Source: Thermodesulfovibrionales bacterium (lineage in GTDB: Bacteria; Nitrospirota; Thermodesulfovibrionia; Thermodesulfovibrionales; UBA1546). From it: a DNA stretch of 8,600 nucleotides. The position numbers and the translations under genes were made by a program. Positions 8,522 to 8,600 of this stretch are shown here, piece by piece. The stretch's first letter is position 1. Every line of letters starts with the position of its first letter. Under the pieces are notes generated by a model. That model was not told the origin of the DNA, made no database searches, and worked only from the letters and a program-made list of their open reading frames with translations. Location of the stretch: assembly GCA_919901705.1 (NCBI GenBank), contig CAKKPR010000234.1:1-8600 (forward strand), read 5' to 3'.

Positions 8522-8558
8522 TTAGGGTAAGGTCAGATAAATTCTGACCTTACCCTAA
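8522..8558 (+). terminator. Hairpin after rpoC, probable operon terminator
   Basis: A perfect 16-bp inverted repeat pairs 8522-8537 with 8543-8558 around a TAAAT loop, starting 7 nt after the rpoC stop. The stem includes two GC-rich blocks (GGG/CCC and GG/CC). No clean U-tract follows; the next bases are AATCCTCTTACTA, only moderately pyrimidine-rich. Position and stem strength favour a transcription terminator or a 3'-end-stabilising hairpin. The lack of a U-run makes the efficiency uncertain. The opposite strand has no convincing U-tract either, so bidirectional use is not supported. Confidence 0.65.
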
Positions 8559-8572
8559 ATCCTCTTACTAAG

Positions 8573-8600
8573 ATGAAATTTATTGCAGATGCAATGCTGG
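8573..8600 (+). CDS. 5' end of a possible Mut7-C (PIN-like) RNase-domain protein, truncated by window edge
   Basis: An ATG at 8573 opens a frame reading MKFIADAML, and the next codon begins with G at the window edge. From memory of the family, Mut7-C RNase-domain proteins (formerly DUF82) typically begin MKFxADxMLGKLARWLR, where the early Asp is a predicted metal-binding residue of the PIN-like fold. The match is short but distinctive. The start lies 14 nt after the hairpin that ends the rpoC unit. No strong Shine-Dalgarno is present, only a weak TAAG directly before the ATG. The gene would therefore need read-through or a leader-poor start. Only nine residues are visible, so the call is tentative. 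Confidence 0.5.

Overview
The window is a conserved bacterial housekeeping segment. It holds the 3' end of a ribosomal-protein/RNA-polymerase operon, all on the + strand, in the order rplL (bL12, 2-376), rpoB (RNAP beta, 465-4397) and rpoC (RNAP beta', 4399-8514). A strong hairpin follows (8522-8558), and the first nine codons of a further gene run off the right edge (from 8573). This matches the usual bacterial rplJL-rpoBC gene order. All three complete genes look intact: full length for their families, with no frameshift and with the catalytic and metal-binding residues present.

The organism is a bacterium. By eye the base composition is somewhat AT-rich, with heavy use of AGG/AGA and ATA codons. 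The polymerase has the lineage-specific insertions typical of Gram-negative-type RNAP: SI1-like and SI2-like segments in beta, and an SI3-like insertion after the trigger-loop core in beta'. This excludes Firmicutes/Actinobacteria-type polymerases. It would fit Nitrospirota, Desulfobacterota or a neighbouring phylum, but I cannot fix the phylum by reading alone (low confidence).

By region: 2-376 encodes the ribosomal stalk protein. The 88-bp spacer at 377-464 is filled almost entirely by repeated and inverted copies of a 10-mer (AGTGTCAGTG / CACTGACACT), which can fold into a long hairpin just before the rpoB ribosome-binding site. 465-8514 encodes the two largest RNAP subunits, separated by a single base, with rpoC starting at TTG. 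8515-8572 is a short spacer holding a perfect 16-bp stem that probably ends the operon. The residues after it (MKFIADAML) resemble the N-terminus of Mut7-C/PIN-like RNase-domain proteins, so the str genes (rpsL-rpsG-fusA) do not follow rpoC directly.

The proteins act together in gene expression: bL12 recruits translation factors to the ribosome, while beta and beta' form the two pincers and active centre of RNA polymerase. I found no defence system, mobile element, CRISPR array or RNA gene. The points worth a second look are the repeat-built rplL-rpoB spacer, the terminator without a U-tract, and the gene that follows it.
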